Below, piece after piece: positions 56,281 through 64,000 of a stretch of 64,000 bases of DNA (position 1 is its first letter; the number at the start of each line of letters is the position of its first letter). Source of the DNA: Pseudodesulfovibrio aespoeensis Aspo-2 (GTDB lineage: Bacteria; Desulfobacterota; Desulfovibrionia; Desulfovibrionales; Desulfovibrionaceae); the NCBI RefSeq assembly GCF_000176915.2, contig NC_014844.1, forward strand, positions 3,565,110 to 3,629,109, given 5' to 3'. The position numbers and the translations under genes are program-made. The notes beneath the pieces are model-generated. The model had not been told where the DNA came from. It was given only the letters and a program-made list of their open reading frames with translations, and searched no databases.

Positions 56281-57375
56281 TTATTTGATAAGCATCGCGT
56301 CTCCGTATGAGAAGAAGCGAAACCCGTTCTCCAGGGCAAAGTCATAGGCCGAGAGGACTGTTTTTCTCCCGGCAAGAGCCGCGATCATAATGATCAGCGA
56401 CGATTCTGGCAAATGGAAGTTCGTGATCATGGCATCAACCACCTGGAAACGGTAGCCAGGGGTGATGAAAATATCTGTTTCTCCACGGAATTCCCCGATG
56501 CGACCGCTCTCGCGGACCATGCCTTCCAGGGAGCGCGCGCTGGTGGTGCCCACGGCCACCACCGGTCGTCCCTCGGCCTTGGCCTGTTGGACTGCCAGGG
56601 CAGTCGCTTCCGGCACCTCGATGTATTCCGAGTGCATGCGGTGCTCGCGGATGTCGGCGCAGCGCACCGGGCTGAAGGTGCCATAGCCCACATAGAGGGT
56701 GATCTCGGCCCAGCCGAACCCGCGTGCGGCCAGACCAGAGCGCAGATCAGACGTGAAGTGCAGCCCGGCGGTGGGCGCGGCCACGGACCCGGCCTTGGCT
56801 GTGTCGCTGTAGGTGGTCTGGTAGCGTTCGCGGTCCGCCTCGCTGTCTGGCCGGTGGATATAGGGCGGCAGGGGCAGGTGGCCCAGGGCTTCGAACCGGT
56901 CCTTGAGATCGCCGCGCCAGGCCAGCTCCACCTGCCAGCGCCCAAACGGACCGCCCTCCAGGGCGGTCAGCTGGAAATCGTCGGCAAAGGTGACCATTGC
57001 GCCGGGCTTTGGCGATTTGGAGGCGCGCAGCAGTCCTTCAGCCCTGGCCGTGCGCCACCCTGTGAGCGCGCCCGTGCCTTCCTGCGGCTCCATGAGGGGC
57101 AGGGGGGTGAGCATCAGGAACTCGACCCGTCCGCCCGTGTCCTTGGTGCCAAAGACCCTGGCCGGGATGACACGGGAGTTGTTGGCCACCAGGAGCGCGT
57201 CCGGCGGCAGATGGTCCATGAGCGAGGCAAAGGACGCGGCGCGCAGGCTCTCACCGGCGCGATCGAGCACCAGCAGACGCGATCCGTCGCGCCGGTCTGC
57301 CGGGGTTTGGGCGATCCGCTCCTCCGGGAGGGTGTAGTGGTAGCTTGAGAGCCTGAAATCTTTGGGTATTTCCAT
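56281..57375 (-). CDS. queA: S-adenosylmethionine:tRNA ribosyltransferase-isomerase
   Basis: A 364-residue QueA: N-terminal DFRLSSYHYTLPEERIAQTP, LLVANNSRVIPARVFG, SVAAPTAGLHFT and C-terminal ITNFHLPESSLIIMIAALAG. It moves the ribose of SAM to preQ1-tRNA to make epoxyqueuosine in the anticodon wobble position of GUN tRNAs. Length is normal. It is monocistronic and leftward, next to the oxidoreductase operon. No preQ1 riboswitch was seen in its short leader. Confidence 0.97.
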   Translation of the reverse strand: MEIPKDFRLSSYHYTLPEERIAQTPADRRDGSRLLVLDRAGESLRAASFASLMDHLPPDALLVANNSRVIPARVFGTKDTGGRVEFLMLTPLPLMEPQEGTGALTGWRTARAEGLLRASKSPKPGAMVTFADDFQLTALEGGPFGRWQVELAWRGDLKDRFEALGHLPLPPYIHRPDSEADRERYQTTYSDTAKAGSVAAPTAGLHFTSDLRSGLAARGFGWAEITLYVGYGTFSPVRCADIREHRMHSEYIEVPEATALAVQQAKAEGRPVVAVGTTSARSLEGMVRESGRIGEFRGETDIFITPGYRFQVVDAMITNFHLPESSLIIMIAALAGRKTVLSAYDFALENGFRFFSYGDAMLIK

Positions 57376-57555
57376 GCGCTGTATCGGGTCTGGTGTCCGG
57401 GCGTCGTGCCCGGCTTTGGTGCAAAGGCAACTCTACAGCACCCATGACCAGAACGGTATCCTTTTTTTATTCAATTATTCCGGGTAAATATTTTGCCACG
57501 TGCCCAACAGGGCTTTTGGCTTGATATTGAGCCAATTCATGGTATTTCAGTAGTC

Positions 57556-58266
57556 ATGAATTGGCTTTCCGTGGCTGAGATAGCCAAACGCACCCGCATC
57601 CCCGCGCCCACCGCGCGCCGCTATGCTGCGCTCTTCAAGGATTATCTGGGCGGGCGCAAGATGGGCCGCGTGACCAAGTATCCCGAAGAGAGTCTTGGGG
57701 TCTTCGAGCGCATCTCGCGGCTCTACGCCGATGGCGGGGTCACCGCCGAGATCGAGGACGCATTGCGCGCCGAGTTTCCCCGCACCTTTGATGTCGACTG
57801 CCGCCCTGGCGTGACAGGCGTCGCCCAGGCCGGTTTCGGAGCCGGAGCGCCGGGGCAGACCCAGGTCTATGCCGAGCTGGCCGCCTCGTTCAACGGCGTC
57901 ATGGGCAAGGTCGCCTCCTGCATGGAGATCATTGCCAACCAGAAGGCGATCATCGACCATCAGCAGGAGGACATCCAGAAGCTCAAGACCGCCTTTGTCC
58001 TGCTGGCCCGCAGCCAGAAGCGCATGAAGGAGCTGCCCGCCGGGCTTGAATCCCTCCCTGAGGAACTTATCCGCCAGACCCGTGCCCTGGAGCAGAAAGA
58101 CGCCGAGATCGAGGAGATCGCCCTCAGGCTTTCCTTTGACACCTCTGACATCAAGGCCAAGCTCCAGATCCTCGAATCAGAATTGGTCCGGTTACGCAAG
58201 GACAGGCGCGACATGGAAAAATACCTGCAAGAGAAGATCGACCGTCTCAAGGACGTTTCGGCATAG
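57556..58266 (+). CDS. MerR-like HTH protein with long coiled coil
   Basis: A 236-residue protein. The N terminus (1-70) is MerR-like: LSVAEIAKRTRIPAPTARRYAALF and a KMGRVTKYPEESLGVFERIS wing. The middle has a KVASCMEIIANQKAIIDHQQEDIQ helix, and 120-236 is mostly coiled coil (ALEQKDAEIEEIALRL...). There is no effector domain, so it may oligomerise like other Desulfovibrio HTH/coiled-coil regulators. It is similar in plan to the protein at 14925. The ATG at 57556 has no strong ribosome site; the HTH begins right after it. Confidence 0.75.
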   Translation: MNWLSVAEIAKRTRIPAPTARRYAALFKDYLGGRKMGRVTKYPEESLGVFERISRLYADGGVTAEIEDALRAEFPRTFDVDCRPGVTGVAQAGFGAGAPGQTQVYAELAASFNGVMGKVASCMEIIANQKAIIDHQQEDIQKLKTAFVLLARSQKRMKELPAGLESLPEELIRQTRALEQKDAEIEEIALRLSFDTSDIKAKLQILESELVRLRKDRRDMEKYLQEKIDRLKDVSA

Positions 58267-58337
58267 TTCTGCCTTGTCCGGTCTCTTGTCCGGGCGCAGT
58301 TTCGACCTTTAAAACCAGACGCCCAGGAGGATTCCAC

Positions 58338-58799
58338 ATGCGTACCAAAGTCACTCTCTTTTTCATCCTGGCCCTTGCGACGACTCTTGGGGCATGCACC
58401 ACCACTGGTTCGAGCAGTGCTGATTCCGTCACCCCCACTGCCGTCGAATACCAGGAACCAGACTATTACTACGACTTTGACGACATCCTCATCCCCAAGG
58501 AGATCAAATACGTCGAGGCCGAATCCTACAAGCTCGACAACTCCAAGTTCCGCGCCGCCATCATGAAGTTCAAGGGCCGTGTCCAGGTGCTTGAGCTGGT
58601 CCAGTACTTCATCAACAACATGTCCAAGGACAACTGGACCCTGATCTCCAACAACAAGGCGGGCAAGCTGTCGGTCCTCAATTTCGAGAAGTTCAACAAG
58701 AGCTGCGTCATCCAGGTGGACGATGCCTTTGGCTCGGCCATCACCACCATTATCGCGGTGGAGGTCAAGGACGGCGGCACAAACGGCAAGAGCAAGTAA
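58338..58799 (+). CDS. Conserved lipoprotein
   Basis: A 153-residue lipoprotein with lipobox TLGAC (Cys20) and an AGGAGG site. A Ser/Thr linker is followed by a domain starting IPKEIKYVEAESYKLDNSKF, then VLELVQYFINNMSKDNWTLIS and LSVLNFEKFNKSCVIQV. This alpha/beta repeat resembles a widespread family of small envelope lipoproteins in Desulfobacterota, but I cannot name it. It lies just upstream of coaBC with 3 bp between. Confidence 0.8.
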   Translation: MRTKVTLFFILALATTLGACTTTGSSSADSVTPTAVEYQEPDYYYDFDDILIPKEIKYVEAESYKLDNSKFRAAIMKFKGRVQVLELVQYFINNMSKDNWTLISNNKAGKLSVLNFEKFNKSCVIQVDDAFGSAITTIIAVEVKDGGTNGKSK

Positions 58800-58802
58800 C
58801 CG

Positions 58803-60020
58803 ATGCAGACCCACTACCGGTTCGCCGGGTTCATGGGCAGGCGCGTCCATCTTGGCGTGACCGGCTCCATAGCCGCCTTCAAGGCCCTTGACCTGCTGCG
58901 CGCCCTGCTCGAGGCCGACTGCATCGTGTCCGCCACCCTGACCGATGCGGCCACCCGGTTCGTTACCCCCCTGAGCTTCGAGGCGCTGGGCGCATCACCC
59001 GTGTACAGGGCCATGTTCGATACTGTCCCCGGCGCGAGTGCCTTTGGCCATCTGGAGCCGGGACAGGAGGCGGACGTTCTGGTCATTGCTCCGGCCTCGG
59101 CCAACACTCTGGCCAAGCTTGCCCACGGGCTGGCCGACGACATGCTTTCCTGCCAGGCCCTGGCTTTTCCCGGCCCGCGTATCGTGGCACCGGCCATGAA
59201 CCCGCGCATGTGGGAGGCCCCGGCCACCCGGCGCAACTGGGACATGCTCGGCGGGCTCGGTTTCACTCTTGTGGAACCTGAGGCAGGCAATGTGGCCTGC
59301 GGCGACACCGGCACCGGGCGGCTGGCTCCCCTTGAGGAAATTCTGACCGCCACCCTTCGGGCCATCAGCCCGCAGGATCTGGCAGGCAAACAGGTGCTCG
59401 TCACCCTCGGCCCCACGCGCGAGCCGTGGGACGGGGTGCGTTTCTGGTCCAACCCGTCGAGCGGGGCCATGGGCGCGTGCATGGCCATGGCCGCATACCT
59501 GCGCGGGGCCGAGGTCACAGTGGTGGCCGGGCCTACAGGGCTGTTGTTCCCGCAGGCCATCACCGTGATCCCGGTGCGCACCGCCCTTGAGATGCATCGG
59601 GCGTGTCTGGACCTGTGGCCGTCCATGGACATCGCCTGCGCCACAGCGGCTGTGGCCGATTTCCGGCCCATCCCGCACGGGCCGGACAAGTTCAAGAAGG
59701 GCGGGGCATCATCTTTGACCGTCCAATTCGAGGCCAACCCTGACATTCTCAAGGCCCTTGGCGATTCCCGCCGGGACGGCCAGCAGCTCATCGGGTTTGC
59801 TGCCGAGACCGGCGACCCCCGCGCCGAGGCCGCCCGCAAGCTCGAATCCAAGGGGCTCGACCTCATTGCGGCCAACGATGTTTCCCGCCAGGGCAGTGGC
59901 TTTGGCACTGCCACCAACGAAATGTTCGTGCTCGACCGGCAGGGCCGTCGGGAGTCGTGGCCTGTGCTTCCCAAAACCGAAGTGGCGTGGAGATTATGGG
60001 ATCACCTTCTGCTCGGCTGA
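58803..60020 (+). CDS. coaBC: Bifunctional phosphopantothenoylcysteine decarboxylase/phosphopantothenate-cysteine ligase
   Basis: A 405-residue fusion. CoaC (about 12-185) is an FMN flavoprotein with LGVTGSIAAFKALDL, IAPASANTLAKLAHG and the PAMNPRMWEAPATRRN substrate loop. CoaB (190-405) has LVTLGPTREPWDGVRFWSNPSSG and the DFRPI...KFKKGG loop. It makes 4'-phosphopantetheine for CoA in two steps. Start chosen at ATG 58803; the 10-residue N-terminal extension is mildly unusual. The next gene overlaps its end by 25 bp. Confidence 0.96.
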   Translation: MQTHYRFAGFMGRRVHLGVTGSIAAFKALDLLRALLEADCIVSATLTDAATRFVTPLSFEALGASPVYRAMFDTVPGASAFGHLEPGQEADVLVIAPASANTLAKLAHGLADDMLSCQALAFPGPRIVAPAMNPRMWEAPATRRNWDMLGGLGFTLVEPEAGNVACGDTGTGRLAPLEEILTATLRAISPQDLAGKQVLVTLGPTREPWDGVRFWSNPSSGAMGACMAMAAYLRGAEVTVVAGPTGLLFPQAITVIPVRTALEMHRACLDLWPSMDIACATAAVADFRPIPHGPDKFKKGGASSLTVQFEANPDILKALGDSRRDGQQLIGFAAETGDPRAEAARKLESKGLDLIAANDVSRQGSGFGTATNEMFVLDRQGRRESWPVLPKTEVAWRLWDHLLLG

Positions 60021-60715
60021 ACACCCCCGAACACCTGCGCGCCTTTGTCGACGCCGGGCTTGAGTTCATCTATGCCCCTGGCCGGGTCTCTCCTCTGGCT
60101 CAGGAGCAGCCCGTGAATGGTCCCCCGGTGCGGCCAAGAACCACCCGGACACCCCCCCCGCGGCCCGCCGCTTCAGGAGGCCCAGCCAGCCAGGCCAGGC
60201 CGGTTCCCGGTCGTCCCATGCCGCCCCGGCAGAGCCAACCGCAGTCAGGTCGCCCCGGCAGCGACCACTTCCCCGAGCCGTGGGCTTCCTTTCTCGCCCG
60301 TGTCGCGCCCGCGCCGCGCATTGTCTGGACCTACATTGAGCTTGGCCTTGATCTGGCCGGGCAGTCAGACCCCAGGCGGGCCGGTGTGCTGCGCAACCTC
60401 ATTGCCCACCTGCGCTGGCCCAAGGGGACCACGGCCTTCTGGCCCGTGGCTGCCTTGACCAACGGTGCCCTTGAACCCGATGCGGCCATGTTCTGGAAGG
60501 GGTGGAATCTGTGGCACACCCCTGACATCGCCTGTTTCGGTTTTGATGCCCTGCATGTCATCCAGCCCCAGGCAGATGCCGGGTGCGCCACCTGTTTTCT
60601 TGAACACACGACCATCCATGTGCTCCCCTCCCTGACCCAGCTGATGGCCATGCTGCCCCACGAGCAGCAGATGGCCGTGGATGTCCTGACCTCTTTGCGC
60701 ATGGAGTCCGCCTGA
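59996..60715 (+). CDS. Conserved protein of unknown function, coupled to coaBC
   Basis: A 239-residue protein: N-terminal 1-40 small domain (LNTPEHLRAFVDAGLEFIY), a Pro/Gln/Arg-rich linker (40-95) with no fold, and a C-terminal domain (about 100-239) with PRIVWTYIELGLDLAGQSDPRR, FGFDALHVIQPQ and a Cys pair CATC. The overall plan recalls DNA-repair or clamp-binding accessory proteins but I cannot assign it. The ATG at 59996 has TGGAG 5 bases upstream and the frame overlaps coaBC by 25 bp. Confidence 0.7.
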   Translation: MGSPSARLNTPEHLRAFVDAGLEFIYAPGRVSPLAQEQPVNGPPVRPRTTRTPPPRPAASGGPASQARPVPGRPMPPRQSQPQSGRPGSDHFPEPWASFLARVAPAPRIVWTYIELGLDLAGQSDPRRAGVLRNLIAHLRWPKGTTAFWPVAALTNGALEPDAAMFWKGWNLWHTPDIACFGFDALHVIQPQADAGCATCFLEHTTIHVLPSLTQLMAMLPHEQQMAVDVLTSLRMESA

Positions 60716-60776
60716 TCCTTCCCTCAACGCGAAAACCGGTGTAGGCTCGGAAAAACCTTCTCATTGGGGAGATGCC

Positions 60777-62114
60777 ATGCGCCATACGCTTCGGGGTATT
60801 GTTGTCTTTGCCTCCTGCCTGCTGATCCTTTTCGCCCTTCATGCGCACGCTTCGGACTTGGTGCCGGGTCATGACGCCCAAGAGTCGCGTTTTCGCGTCA
60901 CCAGGCTTGCCATCACCGGACCCATCAGCCCGGCCCAGGACGAGCTGCTTGCCGATGTTCTCGCCTCCGCTGTCAAAGATGGCAGCTCCTTGCTGCTGCT
61001 GACCCTCGACACGCCCGGCGGGCTGGGCGACTCCATGCGGGGTATGGTCACGTCCATGCTCAACGCTGCGTTGCCTGTGGCGGTCTGGGTCGGCCCTGCC
61101 GGTGCGCGCGCGGCATCTGCCGGGGTCTTTCTGGTAGCCGCGTCGAGCGTGGCGGGCATGGCCCCGCAGACCACCATTGGAGCGGCTTCGCCTGTGGGCC
61201 TTGGCGGCGAGGAGATCAACGCGACCATGGCCAAGAAGGTCACCCAGGACTTCACCAGTCTGGTTCGAGGTGTGGCCGAGGCCCAGGGGCGCAACAGCGC
61301 GTGGTACGCCAGCGCGGTCACTGACAGCGTCTCCATCACGGCCCTTGAAGCGATTGAGCTCAAGGTGGTCGAGCATCTGGCCGAGACCGACCATGCCTTT
61401 CTCATCCAGGCGGGCAGGGCGGGTTTTGAATTCAAGGGGGCCACCATCACCTTCCTGCCTGAGCAGATCGACATGGCAGAGTACGACCCCGGCTTTCGTT
61501 ACCGCTTCCTCTCCTGGCTCCTTCACCCGCAGGTGGCATACCTGCTGCTCATGGGCGGCATGCTCGGCCTGTTCATCGAGCTCACCCATCCAGGGGCGAT
61601 CTTTCCCGGCGTGCTGGGCGGGCTGTGCCTGCTGCTTGGCCTCTATGCCATGTCGGTCCTGCCCACCGATGTCACGGGCCTCCTCCTGCTCGGCTTTTCG
61701 CTCCTGCTCTTTTTCCTTGAGGCCCAGGTGGTCAGTTACGGGTTGCTCTCCGTGGCCGGGGGAGTGGCCATGCTCATCGGGTCGATCCTGCTCTTTCGCG
61801 ACGACTACGGAACCCTGCACCTTCCCGTTACCTTTGTTGTCATCCCCGTGGCCGTGGTTTCGGCAGCCGCTGCCGGGCTGGTCTATCTCGTGGCACGATC
61901 GCACAAGATCGTGCGACCGGTCGGACTTATCGCCCTGGTCGGCCAGGCCGCTGAGGTTCAATCCTGGACCGACGACACCGGCCAGATTTTGGTACGGGGC
62001 GAAATTTGGGCCGCAAAGCGGGCCTCCAGCGATTTTATGCCCCAGCGCGGCATGCGGGTCCAGATTCTCTCTGCAACTGGCTTGACGCTCGAAATCGGGC
62101 CTTTGGCCCGCTAA
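60777..62114 (+). CDS. NfeD-family membrane serine protease
   Basis: A 445-residue protein. A signal peptide spans 1-26. A ClpP-fold serine protease domain (40-250) has LLTLDTPGG (74-82), the nucleophile Ser114 in ARAASAGVFL, and a Lys153/154 as general base. Four membrane helices lie at about 257-365, and a C-terminal NfeD OB-fold domain at 375-445. It pairs with the downstream slipin; in Pyrococcus the orthologous protease cleaves the stomatin C terminus. The SD GGGGAG precedes the ATG. Confidence 0.93.
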   Translation: MRHTLRGIVVFASCLLILFALHAHASDLVPGHDAQESRFRVTRLAITGPISPAQDELLADVLASAVKDGSSLLLLTLDTPGGLGDSMRGMVTSMLNAALPVAVWVGPAGARAASAGVFLVAASSVAGMAPQTTIGAASPVGLGGEEINATMAKKVTQDFTSLVRGVAEAQGRNSAWYASAVTDSVSITALEAIELKVVEHLAETDHAFLIQAGRAGFEFKGATITFLPEQIDMAEYDPGFRYRFLSWLLHPQVAYLLLMGGMLGLFIELTHPGAIFPGVLGGLCLLLGLYAMSVLPTDVTGLLLLGFSLLLFFLEAQVVSYGLLSVAGGVAMLIGSILLFRDDYGTLHLPVTFVVIPVAVVSAAAAGLVYLVARSHKIVRPVGLIALVGQAAEVQSWTDDTGQILVRGEIWAAKRASSDFMPQRGMRVQILSATGLTLEIGPLAR

Positions 62115-62150
62115 CCCCCGTGGGACAATGGTTCCCGGACAGGAGGTCAC

Positions 62151-62915
62151 ATGTTCATACCGCAAATCATCCTGCTTGTGCTGCTTGGCGCGCTGGTGGT
62201 CACAGCCCTGCGCGTACTCAACGAGTACGAGCGTGGCGTCATCTTCCGCCTTGGCCGGTGCATTGGGGCCAAAGGACCGGGGCTGATCATCCTCATCCCG
62301 GTCATCGACAAGATGGTCAAGGTCTCCATGCGCATCCTGACCCTTGATGTGCCCAACCAGGACGTGATCACCCAGGACAACGTCAGCCTCAAGGTCAACG
62401 CGGTCATCTATTTTCGCGTGGTGGACCCGGTCAAGGCCATTCTTGAAATAGAGGATTATATGTTCGGGACTTCGCAGCTTGCGCAAACCACCCTGCGTAG
62501 CGTATGTGGTGGCGTCGAGCTTGACGACCTCCTCTCGCATCGCGACAAGGTCAACGCGCGGATCCAGGCCATACTGGACCAGCATACCGACCCCTGGGGG
62601 ATCAAGGTCGCCACAGTCGAGGTCAAACACATCGACCTGCCGCAGGAGATGCAGCGCGCCATGGCCAAGCAGGCCGAGGCCGAGCGCGAACGCAGGGCCA
62701 AGGTCATCGGCGCTGAGGGCGAATACCAGGCCGCCACCAAGCTGGCGGAAGCTGCCGAGATCATCAGCCACCATCCTGCCGCACTTCAGCTGCGTTACCT
62801 CCAGACCATGAGGGAGATGGCATCGGAGAGCAAGTCTGCGACTATTCTGCCGATTCCACTTGATATATTGAATGTGCTCATGCCCAAAAAGGCAGGCAAT
62901 ACCACAAAGGATTAG
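62151..62915 (+). CDS. Slipin (stomatin/prohibitin-like SPFH protein)
   Basis: A 254-residue SPFH protein: an N-terminal membrane helix (5-23), a PHB domain with [21 protein letters not shown] and [34 protein letters not shown], and a C-terminal coiled-coil. The sequence [21 protein letters not shown] is typical of slipin-2. It forms membrane microdomains and is the natural partner and substrate of NfeD, encoded 36 bp upstream. The ATG has AGGAGGT. Confidence 0.95.
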   Translation: MFIPQIILLVLLGALVVTALRVLNEYERGVIFRLGRCIGAKGPGLIILIPVIDKMVKVSMRILTLDVPNQDVITQDNVSLKVNAVIYFRVVDPVKAILEIEDYMFGTSQLAQTTLRSVCGGVELDDLLSHRDKVNARIQAILDQHTDPWGIKVATVEVKHIDLPQEMQRAMAKQAEAERERRAKVIGAEGEYQAATKLAEAAEIISHHPAALQLRYLQTMREMASESKSATILPIPLDILNVLMPKKAGNTTKD

Positions 62916-62923
62916 AGACGTTC

Positions 62924-63931
62924 ATGAAGATTCTTGTCACCGGCGCGGCCGGATTCATCGGATTTCATTTGTCCCGCGCCCTGATAGCGCAGGGACACGA
63001 GGTGGTCGGCCTCGACAACCTCAACGACTACTATGATGTCAACCTCAAGAAGGCACGGCTCGCCATTCTTGGCGAATCCCCTCTGTTCAAGCACGTCAAC
63101 ATCAGCCTTGAGCATGATCAACCCATGAGCGAGTTGTTCAGGGCCGAGCGGTTCACCCATGTGGTCAACCTGGCGGCCCAGGCGGGAGTTCGCTACAGCA
63201 TAGAGAACCCGAAGTCCTACATAGATTCCAACGTCGTCGGTTTCCTGAATATTCTTGAAGGGTGCCGCCACAACGGTGTGGAGCATCTGGTCTATGCGTC
63301 AAGCAGCTCTGTGTATGGCATGAATACCAGGATGCCGCTGAGTCCCCATGAAGGGGTTGATCATCCCATGAGCCTCTATGCCGCCACCAAAAAAGCCAAC
63401 GAGATGATGGCCCATTCCTATAGCAGCCTGTACGCGCTGCCCACCACGGGGTTGCGTTTCTTCACAGTCTATGGCCCGTGGGGCAGGCCGGACATGGCGC
63501 TGTTTCTCTTCACCAAGAACATCCTTGAGGACAAGCCCATCAATGTCTTCAACTACGGCAAGATGCGCCGCGACTTCACCTATATCGATGACATCGTCGA
63601 GGGCGTGGTCCGGGTGGTCAAGAAGACCGCTGCCCCCAATCCGGACTGGGACGGCGACAAGCCCGACCCGTGCTCAAGCACAGTCCCGTTTCGCGTCTAC
63701 AACATCGGCAACAATCAGGTGGTCGAGTTGTCACGCTACATCGAGGTCATCGAGGAGGTGGTGGGCAAGAAGGCCATCTACAACTACCTGCCCATGCAGC
63801 CAGGCGATGTGCCTGCCACCGAGGCCGATGTGAGCGACTTGGTGCGCGATGTTGACTTCAAGCCCAACACCACCATAGAGGTGGGCATCCGTAATTTCAT
63901 CGATTGGTATCGCGACTACTACGGCAAATGA
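62924..63931 (+). CDS. UDP-glucuronate 4-epimerase-type NAD-dependent epimerase
   Basis: A 335-residue short-chain dehydrogenase/reductase (extended): NAD motif TGAAGFIG (6-13), the [19 protein letters not shown] segment, Ser-Tyr-Lys catalytic [11 protein letters not shown] (YxxxK), and the large C-terminal substrate domain. RYSIENP with a 335-aa length and a [15 protein letters not shown] segment fits LspL/CapI-type UDP-glucuronate 4-epimerases that make UDP-galacturonate for envelope sugars. The ATG follows the slipin stop by 8 bp. It is followed by a strong terminator. Confidence 0.93.
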   Translation: MKILVTGAAGFIGFHLSRALIAQGHEVVGLDNLNDYYDVNLKKARLAILGESPLFKHVNISLEHDQPMSELFRAERFTHVVNLAAQAGVRYSIENPKSYIDSNVVGFLNILEGCRHNGVEHLVYASSSSVYGMNTRMPLSPHEGVDHPMSLYAATKKANEMMAHSYSSLYALPTTGLRFFTVYGPWGRPDMALFLFTKNILEDKPINVFNYGKMRRDFTYIDDIVEGVVRVVKKTAAPNPDWDGDKPDPCSSTVPFRVYNIGNNQVVELSRYIEVIEEVVGKKAIYNYLPMQPGDVPATEADVSDLVRDVDFKPNTTIEVGIRNFIDWYRDYYGK

Positions 63932-63966
63932 GCCCATCGGCCCGAAAGGGCGGCATCGAACATCCT

Positions 63967-64000
63967 GTGCGGGCGGCTTTTTGGGCCGCCCGCACTTTTT
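63967..64000 (+). terminator. Rho-independent terminator after the epimerase
   Basis: GTGCGGGCGGC (63967-63977) pairs with GCCGCCCGCAC (63985-63995), followed by TTTTT to the window edge. Confidence 0.9.

Noticed and set aside
60558..62774. 738-codon open frame antisense to NfeD and slipin
   Set aside because: It crosses three well-supported plus-strand genes; the product is low-complexity and matches nothing.

Overview
The window is GC-rich chromosomal DNA of a sulfate-reducing bacterium, most likely a Desulfovibrionaceae member (Desulfovibrio/Pseudodesulfovibrio type). The call rests on the dnaA-dnaN-gyrB-gyrA block next to a DUF39/HcyBio homocysteine-synthesis gene, a rubrerythrin, a four-subunit 2-oxoacid:ferredoxin oxidoreductase, a DUF362 ferredoxin-like protein, and repeated GC-rich intergenic hairpins. 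The species cannot be fixed by reading alone. No tRNA, rRNA or CRISPR array was seen.

Layout. 0-9 kb: end of a glycosyltransferase, DUF362 Fe-S protein, chemoreceptor, MscS-type channel, HAD phosphatase with endonuclease IV, a small unknown protein, an RRM RNA-binding protein and a LysE-type exporter. 9.2-11.4 kb: AT-richer accessory patch with an intact IS1595-family element (8-bp target duplication), a CD3324-like HTH protein and a methyltransferase. 11.5-21.4 kb: YifB/ComM ATPase, two exported proteins, an HTH/coiled-coil regulator, two paralogous LysR regulators each with a divergent small hydrophobic protein, rubrerythrin and asparagine synthetase. 21.7-29.3 kb: an integrated island with an 1118-aa GHKL-ATPase/DUF3883 (NO VEIN-like) protein, two different tyrosine recombinases, an excisionase-like HTH protein and two back-to-back long palindromes. 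29.3-35.5 kb: glycosyltransferases, histidine phosphatase, sensor kinase and a TPR lipoprotein. 35.5-43.2 kb: gyrA, gyrB, dnaN and dnaA, all leftward, with a DnaA box in the dnaA-dnaN spacer. 43.4-49.2 kb: HcyBio, the pabA-pabB-pabC folate operon, purE and purD. 49.3-51.3 kb: a 5'-truncated type II secretion cluster (N, M, L-like). 51.3-53.5 kb: scrap zone with the 3' end of a second copy of the island integrase, a truncated IS1595 copy and an IS3-family element. 53.5-64 kb: 2-oxoacid:ferredoxin oxidoreductase operon, queA, HTH/coiled-coil protein, lipoprotein, coaBC, an unknown protein, the NfeD/slipin pair and a nucleotide-sugar epimerase.

How it fits together. The core genes cover replication, folate, purine and CoA synthesis, ferredoxin-linked oxoacid oxidation and envelope polysaccharide. 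The most unusual part is the 21.7-29.3 kb island. Its outer edges are the two arms of what would be one terminator-like palindrome. The 3' end of its integrase is repeated in inverted orientation at 51.3-51.6 kb, so about 22 kb holding the replication genes lies between inverted repeats. The large ATPase/DUF3883 protein is the best candidate here for a poorly described system, possibly phage defence.
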